Source: Buchnera aphidicola (Pseudoregma panicola) (GTDB lineage Bacteria; Pseudomonadota; Gammaproteobacteria; Enterobacterales; Enterobacteriaceae). Taken from it: DNA of 64,000 nucleotides. Below are positions 11,074 through 22,770 of the stretch, in pieces (position 1 is the first letter of the stretch; each line of letters opens with the position of its first letter). The position numbers and the translations under genes were made by a program. Location of the stretch: the NCBI RefSeq assembly GCF_039376655.1, contig NZ_CP135000.1:348899-412898 (forward strand), given 5' to 3'. Under the pieces are notes generated by a model, which saw nothing but the letters and a program-made list of their open reading frames with translations, was not told the origin of the DNA and made no database searches.

Positions 11074-11454
11074 TCAATAAACATTACATAATATTTCTCC
11101 ACCAATACCTAATTTTCTAGCTTCAAAATCAGTTAAAATACCTCTAGAAGTAGATATTATAGAAATTCCCAATCCATTAATTACCTTATATATATTTTTT
11201 TTATTTTTATATACTCTAAGACTAGGTTTACTAACCTTTTTTATATGTTCTATTACAGGATTACCATTATAATACTTTAAAAATATCTTTATTTTTTTAT
11301 CAATTAAAAAATCTTTAATATATCCTTCTTTTTTTAAAACTTCTAAAATAGAAACTTTAAATTTAGAAAATTTTACAATTACATATATTTTTTTAGAAAA
11401 TTGACCATTTCTTATTCTAGTTAACATATCACTAACAGAATCTTGCATACTCAT
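11074..11454 (-). CDS. rpsH: 30S ribosomal protein S8
   Basis: 126 residues (E. coli 130). MSMQDSVSDMLTRIRNGQ at the start and GLGISIISTSRGILTDFEARKLGIGGEIL (GISIISTSRGIL near 95) at the end are diagnostic. S8 binds 16S helix 21 and in E. coli is the spc-operon translational repressor acting at rplE; I could not confirm such a target here. A few residues are missing from the central linker. Confidence 0.96.
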   Translation of the reverse strand: MSMQDSVSDMLTRIRNGQFSKKIYVIVKFSKFKVSILEVLKKEGYIKDFLIDKKIKIFLKYYNGNPVIEHIKKVSKPSLRVYKNKKNIYKVINGLGISIISTSRGILTDFEARKLGIGGEILCNVY

Positions 11455-11495
11455 TTTAAAAAATTATCCTATAATGTTTTTATAAAAAATTAATT

Positions 11496-11801
11496 TTACC
11501 AACTTGATTTTTTTAAACCTGGAATTTCTCCGTTCATAGCAGCTTCTCTAAATTTTATTCTACTTAACCCAAATTTTCTTAAAAACGCATGAGGTCTTCC
11601 GGTTATATAACATCTATTTCTAATTCTACAAAAACTAGAATCTCTAGGTAATTTTTGTAATTTAAATATAGCTTTCATTTTTTCATTATCAGAAGTTTTT
11701 AAATCAAATATAGTTTTTTTTAATTTTTTTCTTATGTTAAAAAATTTTTTACTTAATATTTTTCTTTTTTTTTCTCTAGCTTTTATAGATTCTTTTGCCA
11801 T
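11496..11801 (-). CDS. rpsN: 30S ribosomal protein S14
   Basis: 101 residues, the length of the long, zinc-free enterobacterial form: no CxxC pair is present. N-terminus [13 protein letters not shown], conserved C-terminal [19 protein letters not shown] near residue 62 and the final [11 protein letters not shown]. Binds 16S rRNA in the 30S head. Lies between rplE and rpsH. Confidence 0.97.
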   Translation of the reverse strand: MAKESIKAREKKRKILSKKFFNIRKKLKKTIFDLKTSDNEKMKAIFKLQKLPRDSSFCRIRNRCYITGRPHAFLRKFGLSRIKFREAAMNGEIPGLKKSSW

Positions 11802-11819
11802 GTTATTTTTCTCTATAAA

Positions 11820-12359
11820 CTACTTTTTAAATGGAAAATTTAAAGATTTTAATAATTCTAACGAATAAGAATCATTATTAGTATTAGTAGTTATTGTAAT
11901 ATTTAAACCTCTAGTTTTATCTATTTTTTCATAATTTATTTCAGGAAAAATAATTTGTTCTCTTATACCTATACTATAATTTCCTCTTCCATCAAAAGAT
12001 TTTTTATTAAAACCCCTAAAATCTCTAATTCTCGGAACGACTATATATATAAATCTATTTATAAAATCCCACATTCTATTTTTTCTTAATGTAACTTTAC
12101 AACCAACAGGATGACCTTGTCTTATTTTAAAACCAGATATAGATTTTTTTGCATTGGTTACTATTGGTTTTTGCCCGGAAATCATAGTAATATCAGAAAT
12201 TATGTTAATTAAATTTTTTTTTTTATAATTACAACTTCCATCTCCAATATTTAAAGTAATTTTTTCAATCTTAGGAACTTGCATAATAGATGTAAAATTT
12301 AGTTTTTTCATTAAATAATTTATTATTTTTCTCTTATAAAGAATTTTTAATTCCAACAC
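11820..12359 (-). CDS. rplE: 50S ribosomal protein L5
   Basis: 179 residues, as in E. coli. [17 protein letters not shown] near residue 25, [19 protein letters not shown] near 62 and [18 protein letters not shown] near 123 are L5 signatures. L5 binds 5S rRNA and contacts P-site tRNA and S13. First gene after rplX in the spc operon order. Confidence 0.97.
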   Translation of the reverse strand: MLELKILYKRKIINYLMKKLNFTSIMQVPKIEKITLNIGDGSCNYKKKNLINIISDITMISGQKPIVTNAKKSISGFKIRQGHPVGCKVTLRKNRMWDFINRFIYIVVPRIRDFRGFNKKSFDGRGNYSIGIREQIIFPEINYEKIDKTRGLNITITTNTNNDSYSLELLKSLNFPFKK

Positions 12360-12400
12360 TATTAATCTCCATAAATTTTATTTATTTTATTTAAACTATT

Positions 12401-12715
12401 TTAATCTATAATTTTATTATTAGATTTAAAAAAACGCACTTTCTTACCATCTTCAAATTTAAATCCTACTCTATCAGATTTTCCTGTAATTTTGTTAAAA
12501 ATTTTTAAATTAGAAACTTGTATATAAGATTCCTTCTCAACTATACCACCTAATTCATTTTTTTCTGGAACAGCTTTTTTATGTTTTTTTACAATATTTA
12601 TTCCAGAAACAATAACTTTGTTTTTAGAAATAAATTTTTTTATTATTCCTCTTTTACCTTTATATTTCCCTGATATTACTATTACTTCATCATTTTTTCT
12701 AATCTTTTTAGACAT
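12401..12715 (-). CDS. rplX: 50S ribosomal protein L24
   Basis: 104 residues, as in E. coli. The KOW motif is plain near the start ([20 protein letters not shown]), followed by [23 protein letters not shown]. An assembly-initiating protein bound near the 5' end of 23S rRNA. Next to rplN at the head of the spc operon. Confidence 0.97.
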   Translation of the reverse strand: MSKKIRKNDEVIVISGKYKGKRGIIKKFISKNKVIVSGINIVKKHKKAVPEKNELGGIVEKESYIQVSNLKIFNKITGKSDRVGFKFEDGKKVRFFKSNNKIID

Positions 12716-12728
12716 ATATTATTTACCC

Positions 12729-13100
12729 TTAAAGTACTTCTGAAGCTAAAGAAACAATTTTCATAAATTTTTCCACTCTAATTTCTCTAGTAACTGGACC
12801 AAAAATTCTACTTCCTATAATTGTTTCATTTACATTATTCAACAATACACAAGAATTTTTATCAAATCTGATATAAGATCCATCCAATCTAGAAATTCCC
12901 TTTTTAGTTCTAATAACTACAGCTTTTAAAACTTCACCTTTTTTAACTTTTCCATTAGAAGAAGATTCTTGAACTGCTACTTTTATTATATCTCCAATAT
13001 TTGCATATCTTCTTTTTGATCCACCTAATACTTTTATGCAAAGAACTAATTTTGCTCCAGAATTATCTGCAACATTTAAAATTGTTTGCTCTTGAATCAT
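12729..13100 (-). CDS. rplN: 50S ribosomal protein L14
   Basis: 123 residues, as in E. coli. [17 protein letters not shown] at the start, [10 protein letters not shown] near 36, and the C-terminal [20 protein letters not shown] are diagnostic. L14 sits on the intersubunit face. One of the least eroded genes in the window. First gene of the classical spc operon; 25 nt separate it from rpsQ, and no terminator or promoter is evident between S10 and spc operons. Confidence 0.98.
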   Translation of the reverse strand: MIQEQTILNVADNSGAKLVLCIKVLGGSKRRYANIGDIIKVAVQESSSNGKVKKGEVLKAVVIRTKKGISRLDGSYIRFDKNSCVLLNNVNETIIGSRIFGPVTREIRVEKFMKIVSLASEVL

Positions 13101-13125
13101 TTTTTATAACCTTAATTTTTTAAAA

Positions 13126-13374
13126 TTATTTGCTGGTTTTTAAAATTTTTATTAATTTCCAAAATTTATATTTAGATATTGGTCTGCACTGAGAAATTTC
13201 AACTAAATCTCCTATAAAACATTCATTTTTTTCATCATGAACTTTAATTTTAGTATGTTTTTTAATAAATTTTCCATAAATTTTATGTTTAACAAAACGT
13301 TCTATTAAAACTACACAAGTTTTGTTCATTTTATTACTAATAACTAATCCTTTTAAAGTTTTAATATTATTCAT
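13126..13374 (-). CDS. rpsQ: 30S ribosomal protein S17
   Basis: 82 residues (E. coli 84). [24 protein letters not shown] near the start and [23 protein letters not shown] near 47 identify the OB-fold S17, a primary 16S rRNA binder. Its start overlaps the rpmC stop by 8 nt, so translation is likely coupled. Confidence 0.96.
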   Translation of the reverse strand: MNNIKTLKGLVISNKMNKTCVVLIERFVKHKIYGKFIKKHTKIKVHDEKNECFIGDLVEISQCRPISKYKFWKLIKILKTSK

Positions 13375-13570
13375 TATTCTTATTCTTCACCTCATTTAAT
13401 CTAATTAAAAATTTCAATTTTGAAATTTTTTTTCTACAAAATTTTAATAAATGAGTTTTTTTTAATTTACCTGAAAATAATTGTATTTTTAAATTAAATT
13501 CTTCTTTTAAAAATAAAAACAACTTATCATTAAGATCATTTATTATATTATCATATTTATTTATTACCAT
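13367..13570 (-). CDS. rpmC: 50S ribosomal protein L29
   Basis: 67 residues (E. coli 63). The diagnostic part is [24 protein letters not shown] near residue 20, followed by an Arg/Lys-rich helix. L29 is at the tunnel exit near L23. The N-terminal helix has drifted strongly. Overlaps rplP (7 nt) and rpsQ (8 nt) on its two sides. Confidence 0.93.
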   Translation of the reverse strand: MVINKYDNIINDLNDKLFLFLKEEFNLKIQLFSGKLKKTHLLKFCRKKISKLKFLIRLNEVKNKNNE

Positions 13571-13977
13571 ATTATACCTTTTTTTATGAAAATTGTTTTT
13601 ACAGATAATTTGGCTGAAGCTAACAAAAAAGCTTTCCTGGAAATTTTTTCTGTAACTCCATCTACTTCATATAAAACTTTTCCTGGTTTTACTAAAAACA
13701 CCCAATATTCAACATTTCCTTTTCCCTTACCCATTCTAACTTCTAATGGCTTTCTAGTAATAGGTTTGTCAGGAAATATTCTTATCCACATTTTACCCTC
13801 TTTTTTTATTAATCTACTTATTACTTTTCTAGCGGATTCTATTTGTCTGGATGTTATTCTTCCTCTAGTAATAGCCTTTAAACCAAAATTACCAAAACAA
13901 ATATTACTTCCTATAGAAGTTCCTCTATTTTTTCCTTTATGCATCTTTCTAAATTTAGTACGCTTAGGTTGCAACAT
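13564..13977 (-). CDS. rplP: 50S ribosomal protein L16
   Basis: 137 residues (E. coli 136). [19 protein letters not shown] at the start, [17 protein letters not shown] near 38, [22 protein letters not shown] near 65 and VLYEVDGV near 100. L16 positions tRNA in the A site. Strong conservation across the entire length. Between rpsC and rpmC. Confidence 0.98.
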   Translation of the reverse strand: MLQPKRTKFRKMHKGKNRGTSIGSNICFGNFGLKAITRGRITSRQIESARKVISRLIKKEGKMWIRIFPDKPITRKPLEVRMGKGKGNVEYWVFLVKPGKVLYEVDGVTEKISRKAFLLASAKLSVKTIFIKKGIIW

Positions 13978-13998
13978 AATATTTTTATATTACTCCTT

Positions 13999-14703
13999 TT
14001 ATCTAATTCTTCTTCTTCTAAAATTTTTTTTAAATTTTACAATAGGTTTTTCTAATTTCAACATAACATCCATTTTTCCTAAAATTTCTCCTTTAAATAT
14101 CCAAACTTTTATACCAATTATTCCATATGTAGTATTTGCTTCAGAAAAACTATATTCAATATTTGCTCTTAATGTATGTAATGGAACTCTGCCTTCTCTA
14201 TACCATTCTCTTCTTGCTATTTCAGCACCTCCTAATCTTCCACTAATTTCTATTTTTATTCCTTTTGCTCCTTGCCTCATAGCATTTTGAACAGATCTTT
14301 TTATAACTCTTCTAAACATTATTCTTCTTTCTAGTTGTAAACTTATATTATTAGCAACTAATTTAGCATCTAATTCAGGTCTTTTTACTTCAGATATATT
14401 TATTTGCACAGGTATTTTAATTAAATTAAATATTTTTAATTTAATTTTTTCTATATCTTCTCCTTTTTTTCCAATTACTATACCAGGTCTTGAAGTAAAT
14501 ATAGTTATTTTAATACTTTTAGAAAGTCTTTCAATAACAACTTTAGATATAGAGGCTTTTGTTAATTTTTTAAATATAAATTTTCTAACTTCAAAATCAT
14601 TTTGTAAATTTTTAGAAAAATTTTTTTTATTTGCATACCAAATAGAATTCCAATGTCTTATTATTCCTAGCCTCATACCATTTGGATTAACTTTTTGACC
14701 CAT
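13999..14703 (-). CDS. rpsC: 30S ribosomal protein S3
   Basis: 234 residues (E. coli 233). N-terminus [22 protein letters not shown] domain with [20 protein letters not shown] near residue 55; C-terminal [20 protein letters not shown] near 155 and [13 protein letters not shown] near 200. Forms part of the mRNA entry channel and its helicase activity. The last residues are arginine-rich (NFRRRRIR). Confidence 0.98.
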   Translation of the reverse strand: MGQKVNPNGMRLGIIRHWNSIWYANKKNFSKNLQNDFEVRKFIFKKLTKASISKVVIERLSKSIKITIFTSRPGIVIGKKGEDIEKIKLKIFNLIKIPVQINISEVKRPELDAKLVANNISLQLERRIMFRRVIKRSVQNAMRQGAKGIKIEISGRLGGAEIARREWYREGRVPLHTLRANIEYSFSEANTTYGIIGIKVWIFKGEILGKMDVMLKLEKPIVKFKKNFRRRRIR

Positions 14704-14729
14704 ATTTTTAACCTTTTTATTTTTTATAC

Positions 14730-15059
14730 TTAATAAGAAACTACTATTTTTATATGACTAGTTCTTTTTAATATTCTATCAGCTCTACCTTTAGCTCTAG
14801 GCATCATTCTTTTCATAACAGGTCCATTATCTATATTTACTCTAACTACTTTAAGTTTATCTACATCTAAACCATAATTATGCTCAGCATTTGCAATTGC
14901 AGAATATAAAACTTTTATTATTAAATTAGAAGCTTTTTTTCTATTAAATTCTAATATTTCTATAGCTGAAGAAACACTTTTACCTAATATAAGATTAGAA
15001 ACTAATCTAATTTTTTGAGAAGAAGAATTAGCTTTTTTATGTATAGCATATACTTCCAT
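14730..15059 (-). CDS. rplV: 50S ribosomal protein L22
   Basis: 109 residues (E. coli 110). [20 protein letters not shown] near the start and the beta-hairpin segment [20 protein letters not shown] near residue 80 that lines the exit tunnel are clear. 26 nt separate its start region from rpsS in S10 operon order. Confidence 0.97.
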   Translation of the reverse strand: MEVYAIHKKANSSSQKIRLVSNLILGKSVSSAIEILEFNRKKASNLIIKVLYSAIANAEHNYGLDVDKLKVVRVNIDNGPVMKRMMPRAKGRADRILKRTSHIKIVVSY

Positions 15060-15080
15060 TTGTTTAACTCCAAAAAAAAA

Positions 15081-15377
15081 TTATTTAGATTTTTCAGAAA
15101 CATTTTTTTTTATTTTTTTATCTATGTTATGACCTCTATAAGTTCTAGTCATAGAAAACTCTCCTAATTTATGACCAACCATTTCTTCAGTAATAAAAAC
15201 TGGTATATGATTTCTGCCATTATGTACGGAAATAGTTAAACCTATCATATTAGGAAATATAGTAGATCTTCGAGACCAAGTTTTTATTGGTTTTCTATCT
15301 TTCAATTTTAAAGATTTTTCAACTTTTTTAAATAAACTTTCATCTATAAAAGGACCCTTTCTAACTGATCTAGGCAT
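15081..15377 (-). CDS. rpsS: 30S ribosomal protein S19
   Basis: 98 residues (E. coli 92), with a few extra C-terminal Lys-rich residues. [19 protein letters not shown] at the start, [23 protein letters not shown] near 33, and [17 protein letters not shown] near 68. Head protein that forms a complex with S13 near A-site tRNA. Confidence 0.97.
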   Translation of the reverse strand: MPRSVRKGPFIDESLFKKVEKSLKLKDRKPIKTWSRRSTIFPNMIGLTISVHNGRNHIPVFITEEMVGHKLGEFSMTRTYRGHNIDKKIKKNVSEKSK

Positions 15378-15391
15378 AATATTATCCTTTA

Positions 15392-16210
15392 TTATTTTCT
15401 TCTATGTACAATAAATTTTTGCGTTCTTTTATTATTTCTAGTTTTTTTACCTTTAGTTTGTTTACCCCATGGACTAACAGGATGTTTTCCAAAATTTTTT
15501 CCTTCACCACCTCCATGAGGATGATCTACTGGATTCATAGCAGTACCTCTAACAGTAGGTCTTATTCCTAACCATCTTTTACATCCAGCTTTTCCAAACT
15601 TTCTTAACATATGTTTTATGTTACCAACTTCACCTATAGTAGCTCTACAATTTAAATGTATCTTTCTAACTTCTCCTGAACGCAATCTTATAAATGCATA
15701 ATTTTTTTCTTTAGATATAAGTTGAGAATGACTTCCAGCTGATCTAGATATTTGAGCGCCCTTTCCTGGTTTAATTTCTATGTTATGTATATATTCTCCA
15801 GTAGGAATATTTTTTATACATAGACAATTTCCAGATTTAATTTCAACCTTTTTACCTGAAACAATAATATCACCTATTTTAATATTTTTTGGTTCTAAAA
15901 TATAACTTTTTGTTCCATCTTTATATAAAATCAAAATTATATTTGAAGACCTATTAGGATCATATTCAATTCTTTTAACAATCGCTGGTATATTGTCCTT
16001 ATTTCTTTTAAAATCTATATATCTATATTTTTTTTTATGACCTCTTCCAATATGTCTGGTAGTTATTCTTCCTGAATTATTTCTACCACCAGTTTTTACA
16101 ATTTTTTTTAATAAAGATTTTAAAGGTTTTTTTTTATATAAGTTATTATTTTTTATCTTTATTACATGTCTTCTACCAGGAGATGTAGGTTTTATTTTTT
16201 TTATTATCAT
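15392..16210 (-). CDS. rplB: 50S ribosomal protein L2
   Basis: 272 residues (E. coli 273). [23 protein letters not shown] near 41, [25 protein letters not shown] near 156, and [13 protein letters not shown] near 226. The last contains the His (E. coli His229) implicated at the peptidyl-transferase centre. The N-terminal 35 residues have diverged to Lys-rich sequence, while the remainder is near wild type. Confidence 0.98.
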   Translation of the reverse strand: MIIKKIKPTSPGRRHVIKIKNNNLYKKKPLKSLLKKIVKTGGRNNSGRITTRHIGRGHKKKYRYIDFKRNKDNIPAIVKRIEYDPNRSSNIILILYKDGTKSYILEPKNIKIGDIIVSGKKVEIKSGNCLCIKNIPTGEYIHNIEIKPGKGAQISRSAGSHSQLISKEKNYAFIRLRSGEVRKIHLNCRATIGEVGNIKHMLRKFGKAGCKRWLGIRPTVRGTAMNPVDHPHGGGEGKNFGKHPVSPWGKQTKGKKTRNNKRTQKFIVHRRK

Positions 16211-16239
16211 ATAAAATTTTCCATTATATTTAAAAATAT

Positions 16240-16539
16240 TTAAAAATTAAAACTATCACCTTTTTTTAAAGTTATATATACTTTTTTCCAATCTTTTTTA
16301 AATCCATATTTATTTGAAGTTCCTTTTCTATTGTTTTTTCTTTTTCCTTTTACTATTAAAGTATTAACTTTTAATACAGTTACATTAAAAATTTTTTCTA
16401 ACATTTTTTTTATTTCTTTTTTATTAGCATTTTTTAAAACTTTTATTATAAAACTATTTTTTTTTTCAGAAATAATAGAAGATTTTTCAGAAATATGCAT
16501 TCCTCTAAAAATTTTTAAAATTCTTTCTTTAAATTTCAT
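16240..16539 (-). CDS. rplW: 50S ribosomal protein L23
   Basis: 99 residues (E. coli 100). [26 protein letters not shown] near residue 15, then [33 protein letters not shown], the extended rRNA-binding loop. L23 is the docking site for SRP and trigger factor at the tunnel exit. Its start overlaps the rplD stop by 11 nt. Confidence 0.96.
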   Translation of the reverse strand: MKFKERILKIFRGMHISEKSSIISEKKNSFIIKVLKNANKKEIKKMLEKIFNVTVLKVNTLIVKGKRKNNRKGTSNKYGFKKDWKKVYITLKKGDSFNF

Positions 16540-17146
16540 TTAAACTTTTCTCTATTTCTTTTAAAGTATTTAAATTAGTAACTACAACATCATAAGATAA
16601 TAATACTACTGGATTAATAAATCTATATTCTATCGTAAAAACTCTTTTCATGTTTCTAGCAGACAAAAATATGTTTTTATTTAAATTATTTAATATTATT
16701 AATATCTTATTAAAATTTATAAATTCTAATTTTTTAACTAATAATTTAGTTTTAGGATATTTTATATTAAATTCTTTAAAAACTATTAATTTTTTTTTTC
16801 TTATTAATTCAGAAAAAATACTTTTTATAGCTCCTTTATACATTTTTTTATTAATTTTTTTAAAATTATTTTTACATCTAGAAGCAAAAGTAACACCCCC
16901 TGATCTCCATATAGGACTTCTTATTGAACCTACTCTCGCTCTACCAGTTCCTTTTTGTTTCCATGGTTTTTTTCCAGAACCTGATACTTCAGCTCTAGAT
17001 TTCTGAGATTTAGTACCTTTCTTACTAATAGAAATATATGATAACAATACTTGATGTATTAATTTTATATTAAAAGATCTATTAAATATAGAATTTGATA
17101 AATTAATAAAATCATTATTATTACTATCTTTCAAAAATAATTTCAT
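16529..17146 (-). CDS. rplD: 50S ribosomal protein L4
   Basis: 205 residues (E. coli 201). The extended tunnel loop is intact: KGTKSQKSRAEVSGSGKKPW near 42, then QKGTGRARVGSIRSPIWRSGGVTF. The rest is strongly Lys/Asn/Ile-rich. In E. coli L4 also represses the S10 operon by attenuation in the rpsJ leader; the short leader here (18159-18302) shows no obvious equivalent. Confidence 0.97.
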   Translation of the reverse strand: MKLFLKDSNNNDFINLSNSIFNRSFNIKLIHQVLLSYISISKKGTKSQKSRAEVSGSGKKPWKQKGTGRARVGSIRSPIWRSGGVTFASRCKNNFKKINKKMYKGAIKSIFSELIRKKKLIVFKEFNIKYPKTKLLVKKLEFINFNKILIILNNLNKNIFLSARNMKRVFTIEYRFINPVVLLSYDVVVTNLNTLKEIEKSLNEI

Positions 17147-17158
17147 ATAAAAAATTAT

Positions 17159-17794
17159 TTACCTCTTAACTTTTATAGATGGTCTTATTATAACATCACT
17201 ATTAGAAAATCCAGGAATAGTTCCTTTTATAAATAGAAAATTATCTTTATCATTTATTCTAACTATGCTTAAATTTTGTATAGTAACTTTTTTGTTTCCT
17301 AAATGTCCAGACATTTTTTTTCCTTTAAAAACTCTACCAGGAGTTTGATTCTGACCTATAGATCCAGGAGCTCTATGTGATAAAGAATTACCATGACTAT
17401 TGTCCTGAGATCTAAAATTCCATCTTTTTATAGTACCAGAAAAACCTTTTCCTTTAGAAAATCCGGTTATATCTACTTTATTAAAATTCTTCAAAATACT
17501 AATACTTAATATTTGACCTGAAAAAAAATTATTTTTTTCTTTAACTCTAAATTCCCATAATCCTCTTCCAGGAAGAACATTATGTTTAATAAAATGGCCA
17601 GATTTTGGTCTATTAATTCTGTTTTTATTTTTAATTCCAGTAGTAACTTGTATAGCAGAATATCTGTCATTTTTTAAATTTTTTACTTGAACTATTCTAT
17701 TTTTATTAACTTCTATTATAGTAACTGGAATTAAATTTCCTTCTTTAGAAAAAATCATAGAAGAACCTATCTTTTTACCTACTAATCCAACCAT
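17159..17794 (-). CDS. rplC: 50S ribosomal protein L3
   Basis: 211 residues (E. coli 209). [19 protein letters not shown] at the start, [47 protein letters not shown] ([15 protein letters not shown] near 147), the long loop that reaches the peptidyl-transferase centre. The Gln that E. coli methylates by PrmB is in this GQNQ stretch. Early assembly protein. Confidence 0.97.
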   Translation of the reverse strand: MVGLVGKKIGSSMIFSKEGNLIPVTIIEVNKNRIVQVKNLKNDRYSAIQVTTGIKNKNRINRPKSGHFIKHNVLPGRGLWEFRVKEKNNFFSGQILSISILKNFNKVDITGFSKGKGFSGTIKRWNFRSQDNSHGNSLSHRAPGSIGQNQTPGRVFKGKKMSGHLGNKKVTIQNLSIVRINDKDNFLFIKGTIPGFSNSDVIIRPSIKVKR

Positions 17795-17846
17795 ATAAAA
17801 TTACCTATAATAAAATTGTTTAAAATTATTTTTTTTAAATTTAATA

Positions 17847-18164
<318 letters not shown>

Positions 18165-18302
18165 TTACATATTCTCCATAAATAAATTTTTATATAAAAT
18201 ATTATATGTTAATAAAAAATAAATAAAAAATTATAAAATTTTTTATATAAAAATAAATTGTATCAAATATAAATTTTAAAAACTAGTATAAACTAACTAT
18301 AT

Positions 18303-18335
18303 AGAAAAAGAGGTATAATAAATTCCTCTTTTTCT
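18303..18335 (-). terminator. 11-bp hairpin terminator after tuf
   Basis: Perfect inverted repeat AGAAAAAGAGG (18303-18313) / CCTCTTTTTCT (18325-18335) with an 11-nt loop, starting 7 nt after the tuf stop on the minus strand. The pyrimidine-rich descending arm followed by TATATAG gives a weak U-tract. It separates the str operon from the S10 operon. Confidence 0.7.
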
Positions 18336-18342
18336 GAAATTT

Positions 18343-19527
18343 TTATTCAATAATTTTTGAAACTATACCAGCTCCAACAGTTTTCCCACCTTCTCGTATA
18401 GCAAATCTTAAACCCTCTGTCATAGCTATTGGATGTATTAAAGTAATATTCAATTCAACATTGTCCCCAGGCATTACCATTTCCATAGAATCAGGTAATT
18501 CTATTAATCCTGTTACATCAGTAGTTCTAAAATAAAATTGAGGTCTATAACCTTTAAAAAATGCTGTATGCCTACCACCTTCTTCTTTAGAAAGAATATA
18601 TACTTTAGAACTAAACTTTTTATGAGGAGTAATAGATCCAGGTTTTGACAACACTTGACCTCTTTCTATGTCGTCTCTTTTAGTTCCTCTTAATAAAACT
18701 CCTACATTTTCACCAGCTCTACCTTCATCTAACAATTTTCTAAACATTTCTACACCTGTACATATAGTTTTAGAAGTAGGTTTTATTCCAACTATTTCAA
18801 CCTCTTCTCCAACTTTTATTATTCCTTTTTCTACTCTACCTGTAACAACTGTTCCTCTTCCAGATATAGAAAATACATCTTCTATAGGCAATAAAAATGG
18901 TTCATTTATTTCCCTTTTAGGATCAGGAATATATGTATCTAATAAATTAGATAACTCTATAATTTTATTTTCCCATTTTTCATCTCCTTCTATAGCTTTT
19001 AAAGCTGAACCTCTAACTATTGGAGTTTTCTCTCCAGGAAAATCATACTCTGTAAGAAGATCCCTAACTTCCATTTCAACTAATTCTAATAATTCTTCAT
19101 CTTCTACCATGTCACATTTATTTAAAAACACTATAATATAAGGAACACCAACTTGTCTTCCTAAAAGTATATGTTCTCTAGTTTGAGGCATAGGACCATC
19201 AGTTGCAGAAACTACTAATATTGCTCCATCCATTTGAGCTGCACCTGTAATCATATTTTTTATATAATCAGCATGTCCAGGGCAGTCTACATGAGCATAA
19301 TGTCTTTTTAAAGTATCATATTCAACATGAGAAGTGTTTATAGTAATACCTCTAGACTTTTCTTCTGGAGCATTATCTATTTGTTCAAATGTTCTAGCTG
19401 AACCTCCATATTTTTTTGACAAAACTGTTGTTATAGCTGAAGTTAAAGTTGTCTTTCCATGATCAACATGTCCTATTGTTCCAACATTTATATGAGTTTT
19501 TATACGTTCAAACTTTTCTTTAGACAT
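18343..19527 (-). CDS. tuf: Elongation factor Tu
   Basis: 394 residues, as in E. coli, and the least eroded protein in the window. GTP-binding motifs GHVDHGKT (residues 19-26), DCPGHADY near 81 and NKCDMVE near 136 are intact. Domains 2 and 3 follow with [13 protein letters not shown] near 224 and GMVMPGDN-like [10 protein letters not shown] near 350. Delivers aminoacyl-tRNA to the A site. Last gene of the rpsL-rpsG-fusA-tuf operon; 63 nt after fusA. Confidence 0.99.
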   Translation of the reverse strand: MSKEKFERIKTHINVGTIGHVDHGKTTLTSAITTVLSKKYGGSARTFEQIDNAPEEKSRGITINTSHVEYDTLKRHYAHVDCPGHADYIKNMITGAAQMDGAILVVSATDGPMPQTREHILLGRQVGVPYIIVFLNKCDMVEDEELLELVEMEVRDLLTEYDFPGEKTPIVRGSALKAIEGDEKWENKIIELSNLLDTYIPDPKREINEPFLLPIEDVFSISGRGTVVTGRVEKGIIKVGEEVEIVGIKPTSKTICTGVEMFRKLLDEGRAGENVGVLLRGTKRDDIERGQVLSKPGSITPHKKFSSKVYILSKEEGGRHTAFFKGYRPQFYFRTTDVTGLIELPDSMEMVMPGDNVELNITLIHPIAMTEGLRFAIREGGKTVGAGIVSKIIE

Positions 19528-19590
19528 TTTTTATACTCTATTTTGTTAATATGTTAAAATTTTTTTATTATATAAATATAAAAAATCTTA

Positions 19591-21705
19591 TTATTTTTTA
19601 TTTTCTAAAATCTTACAAGTTATATTATCAGGTATTTCTGAATATTTTAAAAATTCCATAGAATACATAGCTCTACCTTGAGTTTTTGATCTTAAGTCAG
19701 TTGCATATCCAAACATTTCTGATAATGGAACTTTTGAAACAATTATTTTATTATTAAAATTATCGTCTAAATTTTCTATATTTCCTCTTCTTCTATTCAA
19801 ATCTCCAATAACATCACCCATATATTCTTCTGGAGTATCTATTTCCACTTTCATAATAGGCTCTAATAAAATTGGTTTTGCCATTTTAAATGCATTTTTA
19901 AAAGCTATTGAAGCAGCAAATTTAAATGCAAGTTCTGAAGAATCAACGTCATGATAAGATCCAAAATGCAATCTAACTCCTATATTAATTACTGGATATC
20001 CAGCTAAAGGACCTGAATTTAATTGTTCTTGTATTCCTTTGTCTATAGCAGAAATATATTCAGAAGGTATCACACCTCCTTTAATATTATTTATAAATTT
20101 ATAATTTTCTTTATTCATTTCAATAGGAAATATATCTATTACGACATGTCCATACTGACCTCTCCCTCCAGATTGTTTTATATATTTTCCTTCTATATCA
20201 TTAACTTTGTTCTTTATAGTTTCTCTATATGCAACTCTAGGTTTTCCTACATTAGCACATACTCCAAATTCTCTTTTCATTCTATCTACGATTATTTCTA
20301 AATGTAGTTCACCCATTCCTGAAATTATAGTTTGATTAGATTCATGATCTATATGAACCTTAAAAGAAGGATCTTCTTTGGCTAGTCTAGCAAGAGCTAT
20401 ACCCATTTTTTCTTGATCAGATTTAGTCATAGGTTCTATAGCTATAGAAATAACTGGATCAGGAAACTCTATTTTTTCCAAAATTATTTTTTTTTTAGGA
20501 TCACATAAAGTATCTCCTGTAGTAACATTTTTTAATCCTATAGCTGCAGCTATATCTCCTGACCTAACTTCTTTTATCTCCTCTCTTTTGTTAGCATGCA
20601 TCTGAACTATTCTACCAAGTCTTTCTTTTTGTGATTTGGTAGAATTCAATATAATATCTCCAGATCTTATTATTCCTGAATAAACTCTAAAAAATGTTAA
20701 ACTTCCTACAAAAGGATCAGTAGAAATTTTAAATGCTAATGCAGAAAAATATTTATTATTTTCATGTTTTTTTATTTTATAATTTTCTTTTTTAGAAAAA
20801 TTCTTTGAAATATTATGTTTATTAAAGTTTACATCTTTAGGAGAAGGCAAAAAATCTATTATTGCATCTAACAACGATTGAACACCTTTGTTTTTAAAAG
20901 AAGAGCCACAAGTAATTATTAAAACTTTATTTTTTAAAGATCTTTTTCTCAAACCTTTTATTAATTCTTTTTCAGAAAATTCTTTACCTGATAAATATAT
21001 TTCCATAAATTTATCACTAACTTCTGCTACAGTTTCAACTAAATGTTTTCTCCACTTATTAGAAATATCTATTAAATCTTTTGGTATAGAAGAATGTTTA
21101 AAAGTAATTCCTTTATCATAATTATTCCAAATTATAGACTTCATTTTTATTAAATCAACTACACCAATAAAATTTTCTTCTGAACCAATAGGCAATTGTA
21201 TAGGTACAGTAATTATATTAAATCTATTTTTAATTTGATTTATAACATTAAAAAAGTTAGCACCAACTCTATCCATCTTATTTATAAAAGCAATTCTTGG
21301 CACTTTATATTTATTAGATTGTCTCCATACAGTTTCTGATTGAGGTTGAACTCCACCTACAGCACAATATATCATTACTACACCATCTAATATCCTCATA
21401 GATCTTTCTACTTCTATAGTAAAATCAACATGACCTGGAGTATCAATTATATTTATTCTATGAGAGACATATTGTTTGTACATTCCTGACCAAAAAGCAG
21501 TTGTAGCTGCTGATGTGATAGTAATTCCTCTTTCTTGCTCTTGCTCCATCCAATCCATTGTTGCATCTCCATCATGAACTTCACCTATTTTATGATTTAT
21601 TCCAGTATAAAATAAAATTCTTTCTGTAGTAGTAGTTTTTCCTGCATCTATATGAGCACTAATTCCTATGTTTCTATAATTTGATATATTAGTTTTTCTA
21701 GACAT
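19591..21705 (-). CDS. fusA: Elongation factor G
   Basis: 704 residues, equal to E. coli. G1 [12 protein letters not shown] near residue 17, G2/G3 [10 protein letters not shown] near 61 and DTPGHVDFT near 88, G4 NKMD near 142. Domain IV tip [12 protein letters not shown] near 513 and domain [13 protein letters not shown] near 633 are present. Catalyses translocation and, with RRF, ribosome recycling. The G domain insert (about 180-310) carries most of the drift. Confidence 0.98.
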   Translation of the reverse strand: MSRKTNISNYRNIGISAHIDAGKTTTTERILFYTGINHKIGEVHDGDATMDWMEQEQERGITITSAATTAFWSGMYKQYVSHRINIIDTPGHVDFTIEVERSMRILDGVVMIYCAVGGVQPQSETVWRQSNKYKVPRIAFINKMDRVGANFFNVINQIKNRFNIITVPIQLPIGSEENFIGVVDLIKMKSIIWNNYDKGITFKHSSIPKDLIDISNKWRKHLVETVAEVSDKFMEIYLSGKEFSEKELIKGLRKRSLKNKVLIITCGSSFKNKGVQSLLDAIIDFLPSPKDVNFNKHNISKNFSKKENYKIKKHENNKYFSALAFKISTDPFVGSLTFFRVYSGIIRSGDIILNSTKSQKERLGRIVQMHANKREEIKEVRSGDIAAAIGLKNVTTGDTLCDPKKKIILEKIEFPDPVISIAIEPMTKSDQEKMGIALARLAKEDPSFKVHIDHESNQTIISGMGELHLEIIVDRMKREFGVCANVGKPRVAYRETIKNKVNDIEGKYIKQSGGRGQYGHVVIDIFPIEMNKENYKFINNIKGGVIPSEYISAIDKGIQEQLNSGPLAGYPVINIGVRLHFGSYHDVDSSELAFKFAASIAFKNAFKMAKPILLEPIMKVEIDTPEEYMGDVIGDLNRRRGNIENLDDNFNNKIIVSKVPLSEMFGYATDLRSKTQGRAMYSMEFLKYSEIPDNITCKILENKK

Positions 21706-21793
21706 ATTTTTTATAATCTTGTTATATTTTAAAAATATAAAAATATATTTTAATAAAATTGTTTATAAAGAAAAAATTGATAAAATAAAATTT

Positions 21794-22264
21794 TTACCAT
21801 CTATAATGAGCAAAGGCTTTATTAGATTCAGCCATTTTATGAACATCTTCTTTTTTTTTTATAGCATCACCTTTTTTATTAATAGCATCATTAAGTTCAT
21901 TAAAAAGTTTTAAACACATAGACTTGTCTTTTCTTTTCCTAGCTGCATTTATTATCCATTTCATAGCTAATGTGTTCCTTCTTAAAGGTCTAACTTCTAC
22001 TGGAACTTGATAAGTAGATCCTCCAACTCTTCTAGATTTTACTTCTACTACAGGTTTAACATTTTTTAATGCTAATTTAAAAGATTCTAATTCATCTAAT
22101 TTAGTTTTTTTAGATAAAAATTCTAATGATTTGTAAACAATATTTTGAGCTACAGTTTTTTTTCCATTCACCATAACTATATTTATAAATTTAGATATAG
22201 TATCAGAAAAAAACTTAGTATCAGGTAAAACATTTCTACTTTCAGCAATTTTTCTTCTAGACAT
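21794..22264 (-). CDS. rpsG: 30S ribosomal protein S7
   Basis: 156 residues, the usual length of the short S7 form. [18 protein letters not shown] at the start, [13 protein letters not shown] near 33, and [23 protein letters not shown] near 82. Organises the 16S 3' domain at the E site. In E. coli S7 represses the str operon from the rpsL-rpsG spacer; the 43-nt spacer here is too short to hold the E. coli structure. Confidence 0.97.
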   Translation of the reverse strand: MSRRKIAESRNVLPDTKFFSDTISKFINIVMVNGKKTVAQNIVYKSLEFLSKKTKLDELESFKLALKNVKPVVEVKSRRVGGSTYQVPVEVRPLRRNTLAMKWIINAARKRKDKSMCLKLFNELNDAINKKGDAIKKKEDVHKMAESNKAFAHYRW

Positions 22265-22307
22265 ATTAGTCTCTCATAATTTTAATTTATAAAAAAATCT
22301 TGTGTAA

Positions 22308-22682
22308 TTAAGATTTTATTTTTTTTGTACCATATTTTGATCTACTCTTCTTTCTATCTTTTACACCAGAACAATCTAAAGAACCTCTAACAACATGATA
22401 TCTTACTCCAGGTAAATCTTTTACCCTACCTCCTCTAATTAAAATTACTGAATGTTCTTGTAAATTATGACCCTCACCACCTATATAGGCTGTAACTTCA
22501 AAACCATTAGTAAGTTTAACTCTACAAACTTTTCTTAAAGCAGAATTAGGTTTTTTAGGAGTTGTAGTATATACTTTTGTACATACTCCTCTTTTTTGAG
22601 GACATTTTTCCAAAGCAGGCACATTACTTTTGCAAATCTTTCTTTTTCTAGATTTCCTAACTAATTGATTTATAGTAGTCAT
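22308..22682 (-). CDS. rpsL: 30S ribosomal protein S12
   Basis: 124 residues, as in E. coli. [22 protein letters not shown] near residue 39 carries Lys43 (the streptomycin-sensitivity position), and [17 protein letters not shown] near 84 carries the Asp that RimO methylthiolates. Decoding-site protein. First ribosomal gene of the str operon, 88 nt after tusB's far end with tusB downstream on the map but upstream in transcription order reversed: transcription runs tusD-C-B then rpsL. Confidence 0.98.
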   Translation of the reverse strand: MTTINQLVRKSRKRKICKSNVPALEKCPQKRGVCTKVYTTTPKKPNSALRKVCRVKLTNGFEVTAYIGGEGHNLQEHSVILIRGGRVKDLPGVRYHVVRGSLDCSGVKDRKKSRSKYGTKKIKS

Positions 22683-22770
22683 AAAATATTATTTTCTCTC
22701 TATTTAGACACATTTCAAAAAAAATATTTTTATTAAATTTATTATAAAATGTTAAAAAAAGATATAAATA

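Noticed and set aside
13586-14290. 234-codon plus-strand open frame
   Set aside because: Fully antisense to rplP and rpsC; its hydrophobic sequence is the mirror of Lys/Arg-rich codons, with no family match and no ribosome-binding site.
18668-19141. 157-codon plus-strand open frame
   Set aside because: Antisense to the highly conserved tuf gene; no independent evidence of coding.
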